Part shown: positions 19,963-28,014 of the stretch, one piece after another
Position numbering within the stretch: position 1 is the stretch's first letter
How the letters are laid out: the number at the start of each line of letters is the position of its first letter
Source: Alcaligenaceae bacterium
Lineage (GTDB): Bacteria > Pseudomonadota > Gammaproteobacteria > Burkholderiales > Burkholderiaceae_B
Reading direction: 5' to 3'
Assembly (NCBI GenBank): GCA_013416445.1
Contig: JACCER010000018.1
Location: 1-64,000, forward strand
DNA length: 64,000 nucleotides
Translations under genes and position numbers: made by a program
Notes under the pieces: generated by a model
What the model was told of the DNA's origin: nothing
What the model saw: the letters and a program-made list of their open reading frames with translations, nothing else
The model's database searches: none

Positions 19963-20526
19963 CTATCCTTGCCGCCCCGTTCCTATATCCAAGAACTGCC
20001 TGCCGCTGATCGTATCAAGCGACCGTCCGTACAGATGCAGTTGCAGCGCGGGTTGGTCAGGATCAGTGTGGATGCTGTGGAAAAGGCCTTCCTCGATAAT
20101 CAACGACCGGCCATCGGATACTGTGACCTCGCGCACAAGATCAAATTTTGCTGTGTGAGCATCGAGAGGCGTGTCACCAAGCCGGCGGTAAATGCGATGA
20201 TGCTCAGCGCCTTCGATACCGGCAATGACGGCCCAGGTGCCATGATCGTGCACAACGCTGCTCACCCCGCCCGCAATGGCATTGACAAGCAGCGCCGGCC
20301 TATGCTCGCCACTGTCATTGAGCTCGTATGATGCAAGCACATTGCCTTCACCTATCGGCAATGGAAAATTTTCAAATGAAAACACCATGCGATGTCGCGC
20401 AACGAATGCGACAAGGCAAAGCTCAATCTCTGCTAATACCTCATATCTTGGGTTACGGGCGGTTGTGAGCTGGGCGACACGAGCCAACGTCTTTTCCAGA
20501 TCGTCTTCAATATCGCTTTTTTCCAT
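19963..20526 (-). CDS. Cysteine dioxygenase-like cupin protein
   Basis: The 187-residue product has a cupin fold related to thiol dioxygenases (cysteine dioxygenase type I family). The first metal motif is seen in SSVVHDHGTWAVIAGIEG, where HxH plus the downstream Glu/His arrangement is typical. A later histidine in GLFHSIH completes the likely three-His iron site. Such enzymes oxidise cysteine or 3-mercaptopropionate to the sulfinate. It lies 67 bp downstream of the rhodanese gene on the same strand, which supports a role in thiol or sulfur metabolism. The exact substrate is not determinable here. Confidence 0.75.
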   Translation of the reverse strand: MEKSDIEDDLEKTLARVAQLTTARNPRYEVLAEIELCLVAFVARHRMVFSFENFPLPIGEGNVLASYELNDSGEHRPALLVNAIAGGVSSVVHDHGTWAVIAGIEGAEHHRIYRRLGDTPLDAHTAKFDLVREVTVSDGRSLIIEEGLFHSIHTDPDQPALQLHLYGRSLDTISGRQFLDIGTGRQG

Positions 20527-20593
20527 AACAATTGCTCCAACACGAAAGGAGCCCGGAGGCCCCTTTCAGTTTTCCTGACTACTGTTTTGATTA

Positions 20594-22315
20594 TTACAGC
20601 GTCTTCAGACTAACGCTAGGGTAGCCCATCAGCTTCAGCACGGTGTAGTTTACCGCTGCTTCGCCTGCATCGTCTGAAATGGTGATCAGCTCGGCAAAAC
20701 GAGGCACACCCGCTTTTTCAAGCGTATTCCAGATTTCCTGTGCGGCTTTGGGCTTGCCGCTCTCATCGATCAAGCTATGGTAGGGCACATGCACAAGCTT
20801 GCTACCCAGCTTTGCGGCATTGCTGGGCAACTTGTCGCCGGAAGCGATATACACGCGCGGGAAATCAGACTTGACTGCGTTTGCCGAATCGAAAAGCACG
20901 TTTTTTCTAACCTCTGCTTTGTAATCAACGACAGGAATGATGAGGTCATGGCGGACCTTTTTTTCTCCGACCACAGTAGGCTCTTCTTTAAGGGAAAAAC
21001 CCAGGTTGGCCCATGCGCTCAAGTCATCGGTCAGAATGGAAACCTTGCGCTGCCCTTGCGCCTCCAAGGCGACAAATGCAAGCGCGGCATCCTTGTCCAG
21101 GCCGTTATTCGAGACAATAACGGCTTCATGAGCGGGGTTTACGCCTGCCGGGCCCAGCAATGCGGCCAGCTTGGCGGGTTGGCCCAGATAGGCGCCAAAT
21201 GTTTTCGCTGGAATATTCAGCGCAAAAGGAATATGGCCTTCTTTGTAGTCCTGTTCGCTGCGCACGTCGACAATACTAGTATGAATGCTGCCCAGCGCAC
21301 GGGTCCTTTGGCCGCCCCACCAGTTCAGCCACTGGCTGTCTCGCAATATATAGGGCGCGTCATAAGTCCAGAAAGGCAACTGACGGTCGTCGCGCAGCCA
21401 GCCCAATTGCGATTCCGGGAAATGCTTGACGTTGTCATAGCCGGCCATAAACTTGATGGCAAAAAAAGGCACGCTGCCCGCAATGCCACCGCCGCAATGG
21501 GTATAAATGGTTTGATCATCGTTGATGTCCAGAAAGCCCAGCAATTTACGCAACTCTTCCGGCGACTTGAAGGTTTTGTCTTCGTTGTAAAACGTGTTGT
21601 AGGGCAGCATTTTTGCATGAGGAATATGACCACGACGGTCATAGTTCAGCGCTTCGCCAAAGTGCCAGTTAGCGCCCAGGCCCTCGACCAGCGCATTGCG
21701 CTTAGTATCACCCGTTGCGGCAACAACTTCCGACACACTGGCTTTTGACTCGGCTCTAACTGCTTCCACCTTGAAAGTGCCTTTTTTTGGCTCGGGTGGG
21801 GATTCCTGCGTAACAGGCAAGCCCTGTTCCTTCCACTTGGAAAGCCCACCATCAAGAATGAACAGCTTGTCTGTTGGGTAGCCATGATAATAAAAAGAAT
21901 AAAACAACCGAGTTGCAAACATGCTTGCGCCCTGGTCATAGAGCACGACGGTGCGATCCGGGCTGACGCCCCACCGCTGGAACAGCGCTTCTATCTGTTC
22001 GGGAGGCAGTTCCTGAAACGGCACTTCGGCATTGGTATCGGTAAAGTAATCTACGCCACCGCCGTACGACAGGCTGACACCCAGGGACGTGTTTTCATCA
22101 GGCCGAAAAGACACGCTTTGAGCGCCGGGAATGTGATCCGCAGCATACAGCTTGGTAGGCGAGGCATCCAGCAGCAAGATATCAGGATTGCCCAGATTTT
22201 CGTTCAGCCACTTGGCAGTGACCAAATTGCCGGACTGCGCCAACGCAGCGGTTGATACCGAGGCAAGGCCTACTGTGGCAATTGCCGTTACCCAGGTTTT
22301 TAAATGTCTATACAT
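20594..22315 (-). CDS. Periplasmic multidomain rhodanese (sulfurtransferase)
   Basis: The 573-residue protein has a signal peptide with predicted cleavage after ALA-Q (residue 26-27). Four rhodanese-like modules can be seen, at about 30-170, 190-320, 340-445 and 455-573. Only the second has a catalytic cysteine (Cys274 in YTHCGGGIAGS). The matching positions in the others read YDQGASM, VSNNGLD and ISDDAGE. It would transfer sulfane sulfur from thiosulfate or a persulfide in the periplasm. It lies between a small exported protein and the dioxygenase-like gene, all on the minus strand. Confidence 0.85.
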   Translation of the reverse strand: MYRHLKTWVTAIATVGLASVSTAALAQSGNLVTAKWLNENLGNPDILLLDASPTKLYAADHIPGAQSVSFRPDENTSLGVSLSYGGGVDYFTDTNAEVPFQELPPEQIEALFQRWGVSPDRTVVLYDQGASMFATRLFYSFYYHGYPTDKLFILDGGLSKWKEQGLPVTQESPPEPKKGTFKVEAVRAESKASVSEVVAATGDTKRNALVEGLGANWHFGEALNYDRRGHIPHAKMLPYNTFYNEDKTFKSPEELRKLLGFLDINDDQTIYTHCGGGIAGSVPFFAIKFMAGYDNVKHFPESQLGWLRDDRQLPFWTYDAPYILRDSQWLNWWGGQRTRALGSIHTSIVDVRSEQDYKEGHIPFALNIPAKTFGAYLGQPAKLAALLGPAGVNPAHEAVIVSNNGLDKDAALAFVALEAQGQRKVSILTDDLSAWANLGFSLKEEPTVVGEKKVRHDLIIPVVDYKAEVRKNVLFDSANAVKSDFPRVYIASGDKLPSNAAKLGSKLVHVPYHSLIDESGKPKAAQEIWNTLEKAGVPRFAELITISDDAGEAAVNYTVLKLMGYPSVSLKTL

Positions 22316-22370
22316 AGTTGCTCTTCATGGTTGCTGAAAAAAGATACTTTTGCACTACAGCTGACTGGTG

Positions 22371-22688
22371 CTAACAGCCAAAACTTTGTTGTTTGCTTAT
22401 TTCGCGTACGACCACATCGCTGTTCACATTGACCCGAGACGCCTTGGATTTGGACATTTCCACGACAAAGGTCGAGCCGTCGATACCCACCACGCTGGTC
22501 TGCCAGCCCAGTGCTTGAACTGTCGCACCTTTGCTTATCCACTGAGGGACGGTGCCTTCAACCTGTAGTGCAACCTTGCCCCCGTCAATCGACACGACTT
22601 TTGCATCGATCGTTTCTGCTGCATAGGCCGATGCGCAGGACATGGCAAGCGCAGAAATAACGGTAACTTTCTTGATCAAATGATGCAT
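22371..22688 (-). CDS. Small exported hypothetical protein
   Basis: A 105-residue protein with a clear signal peptide (MHHLIKKVTVISALAMSCASAYA-A). The mature part of about 80 residues looks all-beta (TIDAKVVSIDGGKVALQVEG, ISKGATVQALGWQTSVVGID), which suggests a small OB-like or beta-barrel domain. It ends in a cysteine. It lies 55 bp upstream of the rhodanese gene on the same strand and may form an operon with it. No function is recognised. Confidence 0.75.
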   Translation of the reverse strand: MHHLIKKVTVISALAMSCASAYAAETIDAKVVSIDGGKVALQVEGTVPQWISKGATVQALGWQTSVVGIDGSTFVVEMSKSKASRVNVNSDVVVREISKQQSFGC

Positions 22689-22897
22689 TGATACGTTTCC
22701 GATAAAAAGTGATTCAGATGCGGAATTCTATATCATTCGATATTATTTAATTGAACTAATTAATAGCTTTTAGATATATAAAAACAAGCTGACTCATGAG
22801 GCGATGACGCCCAGGCCTACACCCTGATCAGCCTGGAGGCGACGCTGAATTCAATAAAATAAATGAGTTTGAATACAAGCTATTCAAGTGAAAAACC

Positions 22898-22932
22898 GTA
22901 GGTCGGATAAGCGCGAAGCGCGTAATCCGACA
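22898..22932. repeat. Dispersed GTAG-type palindromic repeat (copy 4)
   Basis: GTAGGTCGGATAAGCGC, a 2-nt loop, GCGCGTAATCCGACAA: one of the cleanest copies. It lies between the truncated threonine-dehydratase gene and the small exported protein gene, near the stop of the former. Confidence 0.9.
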
Positions 22933-22974
22933 ATACGTTTTAAATAAGCGCCATCCGCAAACTGGAAGCTGATC

Positions 22975-23442
22975 TTACAAGCGACTCGTCCCGTCCCCGC
23001 TTAAAATACCCGCATAAACAGACATATCTATGTTTGCGCCTGAAAGAATCACCCCAACCTGCTTTCCTTGCATGTTTGACTGATCCTGCAGCAATGCGGC
23101 CAGCGCAGCCGCCCCAGCCCCTTCCACCAAGTTGTGCGTATCCTGATAATAGATACGAATTGCCTGAGCAACTTCTGTATCAGTGACCGAAACAATACGG
23201 TCTGCGCCTTGAGCATATAGTTCAAATGCCTGGGCGACCGGCATGCGAACCGCCAGGCCATCGGCAAACGTATACGCCGATTCAGTCTGGATCAAACATC
23301 CTGCCTCAAATGATAGCTTCGCCGCTGGCGCTTCGCTCGACACCACGCCTACGATTTTCGTCGCGAGACCTAACGCATCGCGTGCAGTAATGACGCTACA
23401 AATGCCCGAGCCACAACCAATAGGCACATAGATGGTATCCAT
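22975..23442 (-). pseudogene. C-terminal remnant of a threonine/serine dehydratase
   Basis: The 155 residues match only the distal half of fold-type II PLP-dependent threonine dehydratases. The phosphate-binding stretch reads VPIGCGSGICSVITAR (normally VPVGGGGL...). HNLVEGAGAAALAALL and GVILSGANID follow. The N-terminal half with the PLP lysine is missing, and upstream sequence belongs to another gene. GGAG lies upstream of the ATG, so a short product could be made, but it cannot be an active dehydratase. GGGGL is altered to GCGSG. Probable decayed gene. Confidence 0.8.
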
Positions 23443-23478
23443 TAGGCTCCGATGTTGTTGTTTTATTAGTGATGATTT

Positions 23479-24156
23479 TTACAGCTGCTCTCGGTGTGGC
23501 AATACCCGGTCCGAAGAGTTCTGGCTCAACCCATCGAAGAGAATCCCGCAGAAAATCACAGCGATTTCCTCTGGGGATTTCTTCTTGGGATCGAACCATT
23601 CCGTCATCCAGTTGATTGCACCCATCAGGAACATACGAGCAAGGCCGAGGCGAACGTCGTCGCGTAAATCGTTTTGTTTGGCTGAAAGCATGAGCAACTC
23701 TTGCCAATAAGCGCCATATTCGGCGCGCATCGTGTCGTGTTTGCGTCGCACTGCGGGCGGAATCTGGCCAATCACGCGCCGGCTGGCCAATGCAAAGTCA
23801 CCATTCAGTTTGATCGACCGTATATGGGTTGCAATGGCGACCTCAAGTCGCTCTCGGGGATTTGCCTGTGCAGGAAGTTTCTCGACGGCAGCTCGAACAT
23901 CGGCCGTCACCTGAAGAATCGATCGTTCCAGGACGGCATCCAGCAATGCTTCCTTCGAGGCAAAATGGTAATACAGTGCACTCGGCTCAATGCGCGCGCG
24001 CTTGACGATGTCGCGTATCGAGGTTGCTGTATAGCCTTTTTCGGAGAAAAGTTTCGCGGCGATCCCGAGGAGCAGTTCGCCGGAATCCCTTGACCTGGGC
24101 TTGGAACCTACTACCTTCTTTGGCCTGGCGCCTGTATCAACTTTTGCCGTGCTCAT
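23479..24156 (-). CDS. TetR family transcriptional regulator
   Basis: The 225-residue regulator has a basic N-terminal extension (GARPKKVVGSKPRSRDSG). The TetR helix-turn-helix follows: GYTATSIRDIVKRARIEPSALYYHFASKEALLDAVL. The ligand-binding C-terminal domain is all-helical. The start codon overlaps the stop of the upstream DUF35 remnant (ATGA). Operator-like palindromes AACGATCG lie in the region upstream of the unit, between it and the porin gene. It probably once controlled a fatty-acid or aromatic CoA pathway, judging from the remnant DUF35 partner. Confidence 0.9.
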   Translation of the reverse strand: MSTAKVDTGARPKKVVGSKPRSRDSGELLLGIAAKLFSEKGYTATSIRDIVKRARIEPSALYYHFASKEALLDAVLERSILQVTADVRAAVEKLPAQANPRERLEVAIATHIRSIKLNGDFALASRRVIGQIPPAVRRKHDTMRAEYGAYWQELLMLSAKQNDLRDDVRLGLARMFLMGAINWMTEWFDPKKKSPEEIAVIFCGILFDGLSQNSSDRVLPHREQL

Positions 24157-24383
24157 GCCAGCGTCTCCTTCATGCCAAGAATGACGTCAGTCGCGCCGAT
24201 TAGCGGTTCTGCCACGCGAAAATAAAACACGTAACGGCCGCTGCCACAGCTGCGCTGAATCATGAACTTTCCTTCAGTTGAGTTCAAGCTACCCCGCCAA
24301 GCAGGTTTAGCCTGCTCTACGAAATTGGCTGCTCCTTCTTTCTTGTCGTGGCATGCCATCAAGCCAAATAGAGATGCTCGCAC
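24153..24383 (-). pseudogene. Remnant of a DUF35 zinc-ribbon/OB-fold protein
   Basis: The 76-residue frame contains AKPAWRGSLNSTEGKFMIQR and GRYVFYFRV. This matches the N-terminal helix and zinc-ribbon start of DUF35 acyl-CoA-associated proteins (compare KPYWEG...IQRC..CGRYVFYPR). The cysteine pair is disrupted (RSCGSGR), and the OB-fold part is absent. It overlaps the TetR start by four bases, so it may still be translated as a leader. An intact DUF35 gene occurs at 33256-33675. Confidence 0.55.
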
Positions 24384-24696
24384 ACATCAAAACCATGAAT
24401 TTAAGTCTACATACACAGCTAGTATCGTGTCAATAATTTTACAGATCGATCGTTAAATAAACGAACATTTGATCTATAAACCCCATCGTTTGTCTGGACA
24501 AAGTTGCCTACTGAACAATTGTTAATTAATATAACGATCGTTCAGTAATATTTGCATGCAGATTACAGGGAAAAAAAGCCCCAATATGAGAACAAGAAAA
24601 AGAGCCAGAGCATCCCATCCCTGCAAGATATGGCCAGCATCCAGAAAATATAAATTAACCAAAGGAGAAGCACCAATGAGGCAAGGAGAAATACCA
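24384..24696. other. Divergent control region of the TetR unit and porin gene
   Basis: AT-rich region without a gene of its own. It holds two related palindromic boxes (24441-24455 and 24531-24546) and a duplicated ribosome-site/start segment just before the porin start. An open frame from 24556 is in frame with the porin but encodes a basic stretch without signal-peptide character. Confidence 0.6.
24441..24546. promoter_or_regulatory. Two operator-like palindromes (candidate TetR sites)
   Basis: ACAGATCGATCGTTAA (24441-24456) and ATAACGATCGTTCAGT (24531-24546) share the core TAACGATCGnTCnGT when one is read on the opposite strand. The central AACGATCGTT (24533-24542) is a perfect 10-bp palindrome. 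They flank the likely porin promoter and face the TetR unit. That this TetR protein binds them is an inference. Confidence 0.5.
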
Positions 24697-25743
24697 ATGA
24701 AAAGCTATCTGATCGGAGTTTTTGTACTGAGTTCGTTAGCCTGCTCAGTCAGCGCCCAGACTACTGCCCAAGTATATGGTCGGCTCGATGCGAGTGTGGT
24801 GGGATTGAACGGCGCCCAGTCTCAAATCGGAATGGTAGAGGGCGTAGGGGCCACATCCAATGTCGGTTTCCGCGGTAATGAAGACCTCGGTGGAGGCAGG
24901 TCCGTGATTTATAACCTTGAGATCAAGATAGAACTCGCCACCGGAGGCGGCGGCGCAGCAACGAACTCAGGCACTTACCGCAGCACTTCCAATGGCATAT
25001 TCAGCCGCAACGCCTATGCCGGGCTGAAGGACAAAAACCTCGGAACCCTAACCCTCGGGCGGAACTACACTTCTGCTGTACGTGCGGTGTACAACATGAA
25101 CGCCATCCCCGTCGGTATCAACACGGGCTTGGCCGGCAACATTGCCGCGCAAGGTATCGGCAACGATTTCTGGAATAACAATCAAATCAAATACGACAGC
25201 CCTGAATTCGGTGGCCTTTCTTTTATGGCCAACTACGCTCCCAGCGAAGGCGGGGGAGCGTCGAGCAGGGGAACGAACTACGGGGGATCAGCCACATACC
25301 GGTCCTCGGGACTCGTGCTGACTGCGGGGCACCAGAAAGACAATAATCACATTGGCCCTGGCAGCATAAACTGGAGTGTGCTCACCGCATCCTATGCAAT
25401 AGGGGACGTTAAGGTTGCCGGAGGCTATGTCCGCGTAAAAAACCCATCGAAGATTGCCGGCTGGACAGACTCGAAAATGTGGACGGTGGGTGCGGCCTAC
25501 AAAATCACGCCCCCCTTGACGCTTGGAGCGCAGTACTTCAACAATAAGGAAAGCAACACCGGCACGACCAGCAAACAATTGGTCATAAACGCCAGATATG
25601 CACTCTCCAAACGTACAGGCTTATATGCAATGGCGACTCGCACCGAAAATGGCGCAATGCCCGTGATGGCAATGTACAACGTACCAGGCACCGCCAACGG
25701 CAAGACTACCGCTATGGCCGTGGGCATCCAACACTTTTTCTGA
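24697..25743 (+). CDS. Gram-negative trimeric porin
   Basis: Outer-membrane diffusion channel of the betaproteobacterial Porin_4 family. From the start at 24697 it has a signal peptide MKSYLIGVFVLSSLACSVSAQ and about 348 residues. Typical features are the first strand QVYGRLDASVV, SNVGFRGNEDLGGGRSVIYNLE, RNAYAGLKDKNLGTLTLGRNYT, alternating beta strands, and the C-terminal phenylalanine (GIQHFF) needed for BAM recognition. A second ATG at 24676 also has a good ribosome site, because the RBS-start segment is duplicated. Its solute is unknown. Confidence 0.95.
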   Translation: MKSYLIGVFVLSSLACSVSAQTTAQVYGRLDASVVGLNGAQSQIGMVEGVGATSNVGFRGNEDLGGGRSVIYNLEIKIELATGGGGAATNSGTYRSTSNGIFSRNAYAGLKDKNLGTLTLGRNYTSAVRAVYNMNAIPVGINTGLAGNIAAQGIGNDFWNNNQIKYDSPEFGGLSFMANYAPSEGGGASSRGTNYGGSATYRSSGLVLTAGHQKDNNHIGPGSINWSVLTASYAIGDVKVAGGYVRVKNPSKIAGWTDSKMWTVGAAYKITPPLTLGAQYFNNKESNTGTTSKQLVINARYALSKRTGLYAMATRTENGAMPVMAMYNVPGTANGKTTAMAVGIQHFF

Positions 25744-25805
25744 ACCATATCCGCTTTTACACTCTTGAACGCGCCGTCGTACCACGACGAGCGCACTACC
25801 CATCA

Positions 25806-25838
25806 GCCGCTGCCTATCGCAAGTAGGTAAGCAGCGGC
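25806..25838. terminator. Strong hairpin between the convergent porin and GntR genes
   Basis: Arms GCCGCTGC (25806-25813) and GCAGCGGC (25831-25838) are perfect, with a partly paired interior. There is no T tract on either side, so it is only a candidate end structure for the porin or GntR transcript. Confidence 0.4.
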
Positions 25839-25881
25839 CGCCTTCGTCGAGAAGTGCTCCATCTATTTTTTCTCTATCCAG

Positions 25882-26649
25882 TTAAAGCTCTATTCCGATC
25901 GGAAAATAGACTTTCTGGAACTGCTCAAGCAGTTGAGTCATTTCCTGTACCGCGGCTTCAGCGTCCCTGTTTTCAAAGTGCTTCATGAAGCGGCGCCGCG
26001 AAGCAAATACGTAGTTACTGTTATCACCAGGACCTATACGTTCAATGAACTCGACCAACACAGCGATCAAGCCATTAACAAAAACCAGCATAAACGGATT
26101 TCCAGCAACTCGTGCAAGAATCCGGTGAAACTCATGATGCAGCGCAATTTTCTTTCTAAAGTCATTTGCCTGCGCTGCAGCAAGGGCCTGCTTGATATTC
26201 TGGTTAAGCAAAGCAATATCTGGCGCCGTCGCATTACGACATGCCTCGCGCACGATAATGGGTTCCACCCATATACGGGCTTCGGTCAGTTGGCGCGGGC
26301 TAACCTTTCCTAGCCGATAAAGATCGAGCAAACCCATCGCTATGGAGGCGCCGTTGTCTTTGGCAATAAAGATGCCGCCATGTGCACCTTTCTTGAGTTC
26401 GACCAGCCCTGCCTGCTCCAGCGAGCGCACGGCTTCGCGTAGCGTATTACGCGATACACCGAACTCTTCGGCTAGTGCCCGCTCGGATGGTAGTCTGGCG
26501 CCCGGCGTCAACCGCCCAGCGGTGATTTGCTGACGAACCTGCTGCGCAATATCGTCAGCCGCGCGCGCGATATGCACCTGACGAAAGTGTGTGGGGGCCG
26601 CCTTCTTGACCGCCGCAGGGATCTCGCTACCTGTATCCCGAATTGTCAT
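25882..26649 (-). CDS. GntR family regulator (FadR/FCD subfamily)
   Basis: The 255-residue regulator has an N-terminal winged helix: VRQQITAGRLTPGARLPSER, ALAEEFGVSRNTLREAVRSL and EQAGLVELKKGAHGGIF. An FCD effector domain follows, in which the Asp/His metal ligands are suggested by EARIWVEPIIVREA and LHHEFHRIL. FCD regulators usually sense organic acids. It is divergent from the Bug receptor gene at 26825 (175 bp gap) and so is the best candidate regulator of that gene and perhaps of the arginine-catabolic genes after it. Confidence 0.92.
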   Translation of the reverse strand: MTIRDTGSEIPAAVKKAAPTHFRQVHIARAADDIAQQVRQQITAGRLTPGARLPSERALAEEFGVSRNTLREAVRSLEQAGLVELKKGAHGGIFIAKDNGASIAMGLLDLYRLGKVSPRQLTEARIWVEPIIVREACRNATAPDIALLNQNIKQALAAAQANDFRKKIALHHEFHRILARVAGNPFMLVFVNGLIAVLVEFIERIGPGDNSNYVFASRRRFMKHFENRDAEAAVQEMTQLLEQFQKVYFPIGIEL

Positions 26650-26824
26650 GCTGTTCTAGCCCCTTCTTATCTGCTGTAGATTAACAATAAGCTTCGCCCT
26701 TATCTACTACTTCCATGCCTGATCCAAACCGGGTTTTCCCTGTATTTATTTATCGTTCTCAGATTGTAGAATGGTTGAACCAATAAGAACAAATATTGGG
26801 ACAACCCACAACAAAGGAGAAATC

Positions 26825-27793
26825 ATGCTTATCCGCGCGCTACGAACCGCTATCGCGATCACTCTATTTTCAGCAGCCGGTCTTGTACAGGCTGCCGACC
26901 CCATCAAATTCCCCGAGCAATCCGTCAAACTGGTAGTGGTATACCAGGCGGGGGGTGCCAATGATATCGTGGCCCGCATACTTGCCGAGCACATGTCCAC
27001 CACTTTGGGCAAGCCCGTCATGATCGTAAACAAACCCGGTGCCGCAGGTGCGATTGGGGCACAATTCGTCGTTAACAGCCCGGCTGATGGCCATACTGTG
27101 CTTATGGGCGGCGCGCCATTAGTAGTAGCTCGAGCACTATATAAAAAACCCGCCGTCGATTTCCGTGAAAGCCTTGCCACGGTAGGCAAGGCCGTCAACT
27201 TGAATCTCGTCGTAGTCGCGCGCAAAGCGTTCCCAGCCGACAGCTTCAAGCAAGTCATAGAAATGGAGAAAAAGAATCCTGGCGGGGTCACAATGGCAAT
27301 AACCGCTTCAACCTATGAACTTTTTTACTCACGTATAAACACACTGGCCGGCACTAACATCATGAAGGTGCCCTATCCTGGTGTGCCCTCGGCCATGAAC
27401 GACCTGAATGGCAATCGAGTTGACCTGCTCATTGATACTGTAGCCGCTCAGCAACCTTTCCTGGGCACAGCCACCAAGCCATTAGCCGTGTTCGGCCGCC
27501 AGCGGCTAGCGTCCATGCCCGACATTCCCACTCTCAGCGAACTCGGCCTGAAAGGCTTCGACGATCAAGCCTATATTGGCATGCTGGTTCCCAAAGCAAC
27601 ACCGCAGCCTGTTATCCAGAAATTGAATTCCTCGCTTAATGCTGCGTTAAGCGACCCTGGCGTAAAAAAGAAACTCGAAGATCTCTATTTCACCGTAGAG
27701 TCAAGCACACCCGAAGCATTCTTTGAAGAAATGAAATCCGATTCCGATAAGATGCTCACAATAGCCGAACAAGCCAATATCGAGAAACAATAG
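26825..27793 (+). CDS. Bug family (TctC) solute-binding protein 1
   Basis: Periplasmic binding protein of the tripartite tricarboxylate transporter class. The start at 26825 is preceded by AAAGGAGAAATC and gives 322 residues with signal peptide ending VQA-A. Family motifs are VVVYQAGGANDIVAR, NKPGAAGAIGAQFV and MKVPYPGVPSAMNDL. The usual GGSTD is replaced by GGAND. No TctA/TctB membrane genes are near. Its position between a GntR regulator and the ocd-arginase pair suggests a guanidino or amino-acid-related ligand, but this is only context. Confidence 0.92.
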   Translation: MLIRALRTAIAITLFSAAGLVQAADPIKFPEQSVKLVVVYQAGGANDIVARILAEHMSTTLGKPVMIVNKPGAAGAIGAQFVVNSPADGHTVLMGGAPLVVARALYKKPAVDFRESLATVGKAVNLNLVVVARKAFPADSFKQVIEMEKKNPGGVTMAITASTYELFYSRINTLAGTNIMKVPYPGVPSAMNDLNGNRVDLLIDTVAAQQPFLGTATKPLAVFGRQRLASMPDIPTLSELGLKGFDDQAYIGMLVPKATPQPVIQKLNSSLNAALSDPGVKKKLEDLYFTVESSTPEAFFEEMKSDSDKMLTIAEQANIEKQ

Positions 27794-27847
27794 CCAAGCA
27801 AGAATAAATCACTTTTTGCACGACGTGCAACACAACACTTACTGAAT

Positions 27848-27886
27848 GCTGCACTGTTATTACCCTTACCAGATAACAGTGCCAGC
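27848..27886 (+). terminator. Hairpin between the Bug and ornithine cyclodeaminase genes
   Basis: The stem GCTGCACTGTTAT / ATAACAGTG(C)CAGC is nearly perfect, with one bulge. It lies about 55 bp after the Bug stop. There is no T tract, so it may be a processing or partial termination signal that separates the receptor from the downstream enzymes. Confidence 0.4.
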
Positions 27887-28014
27887 AGCTAAGCTTAAAA
27901 TAAGCCACAGGCAGGCACAGTACGCTCTGAACCCTATACATTTCGATACGCTGGGTGCAAACTAGAAGGCATAAGCGGCATTCAGCCAGCGCACCAGACC
28001 AATAGGTGACCATC

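Noticed and set aside
23396-23707. Minus-strand 103-codon frame between the TetR and dehydratase-remnant genes
   Set aside because: It overlaps the TetR C-terminus in another frame and has no recognisable features.
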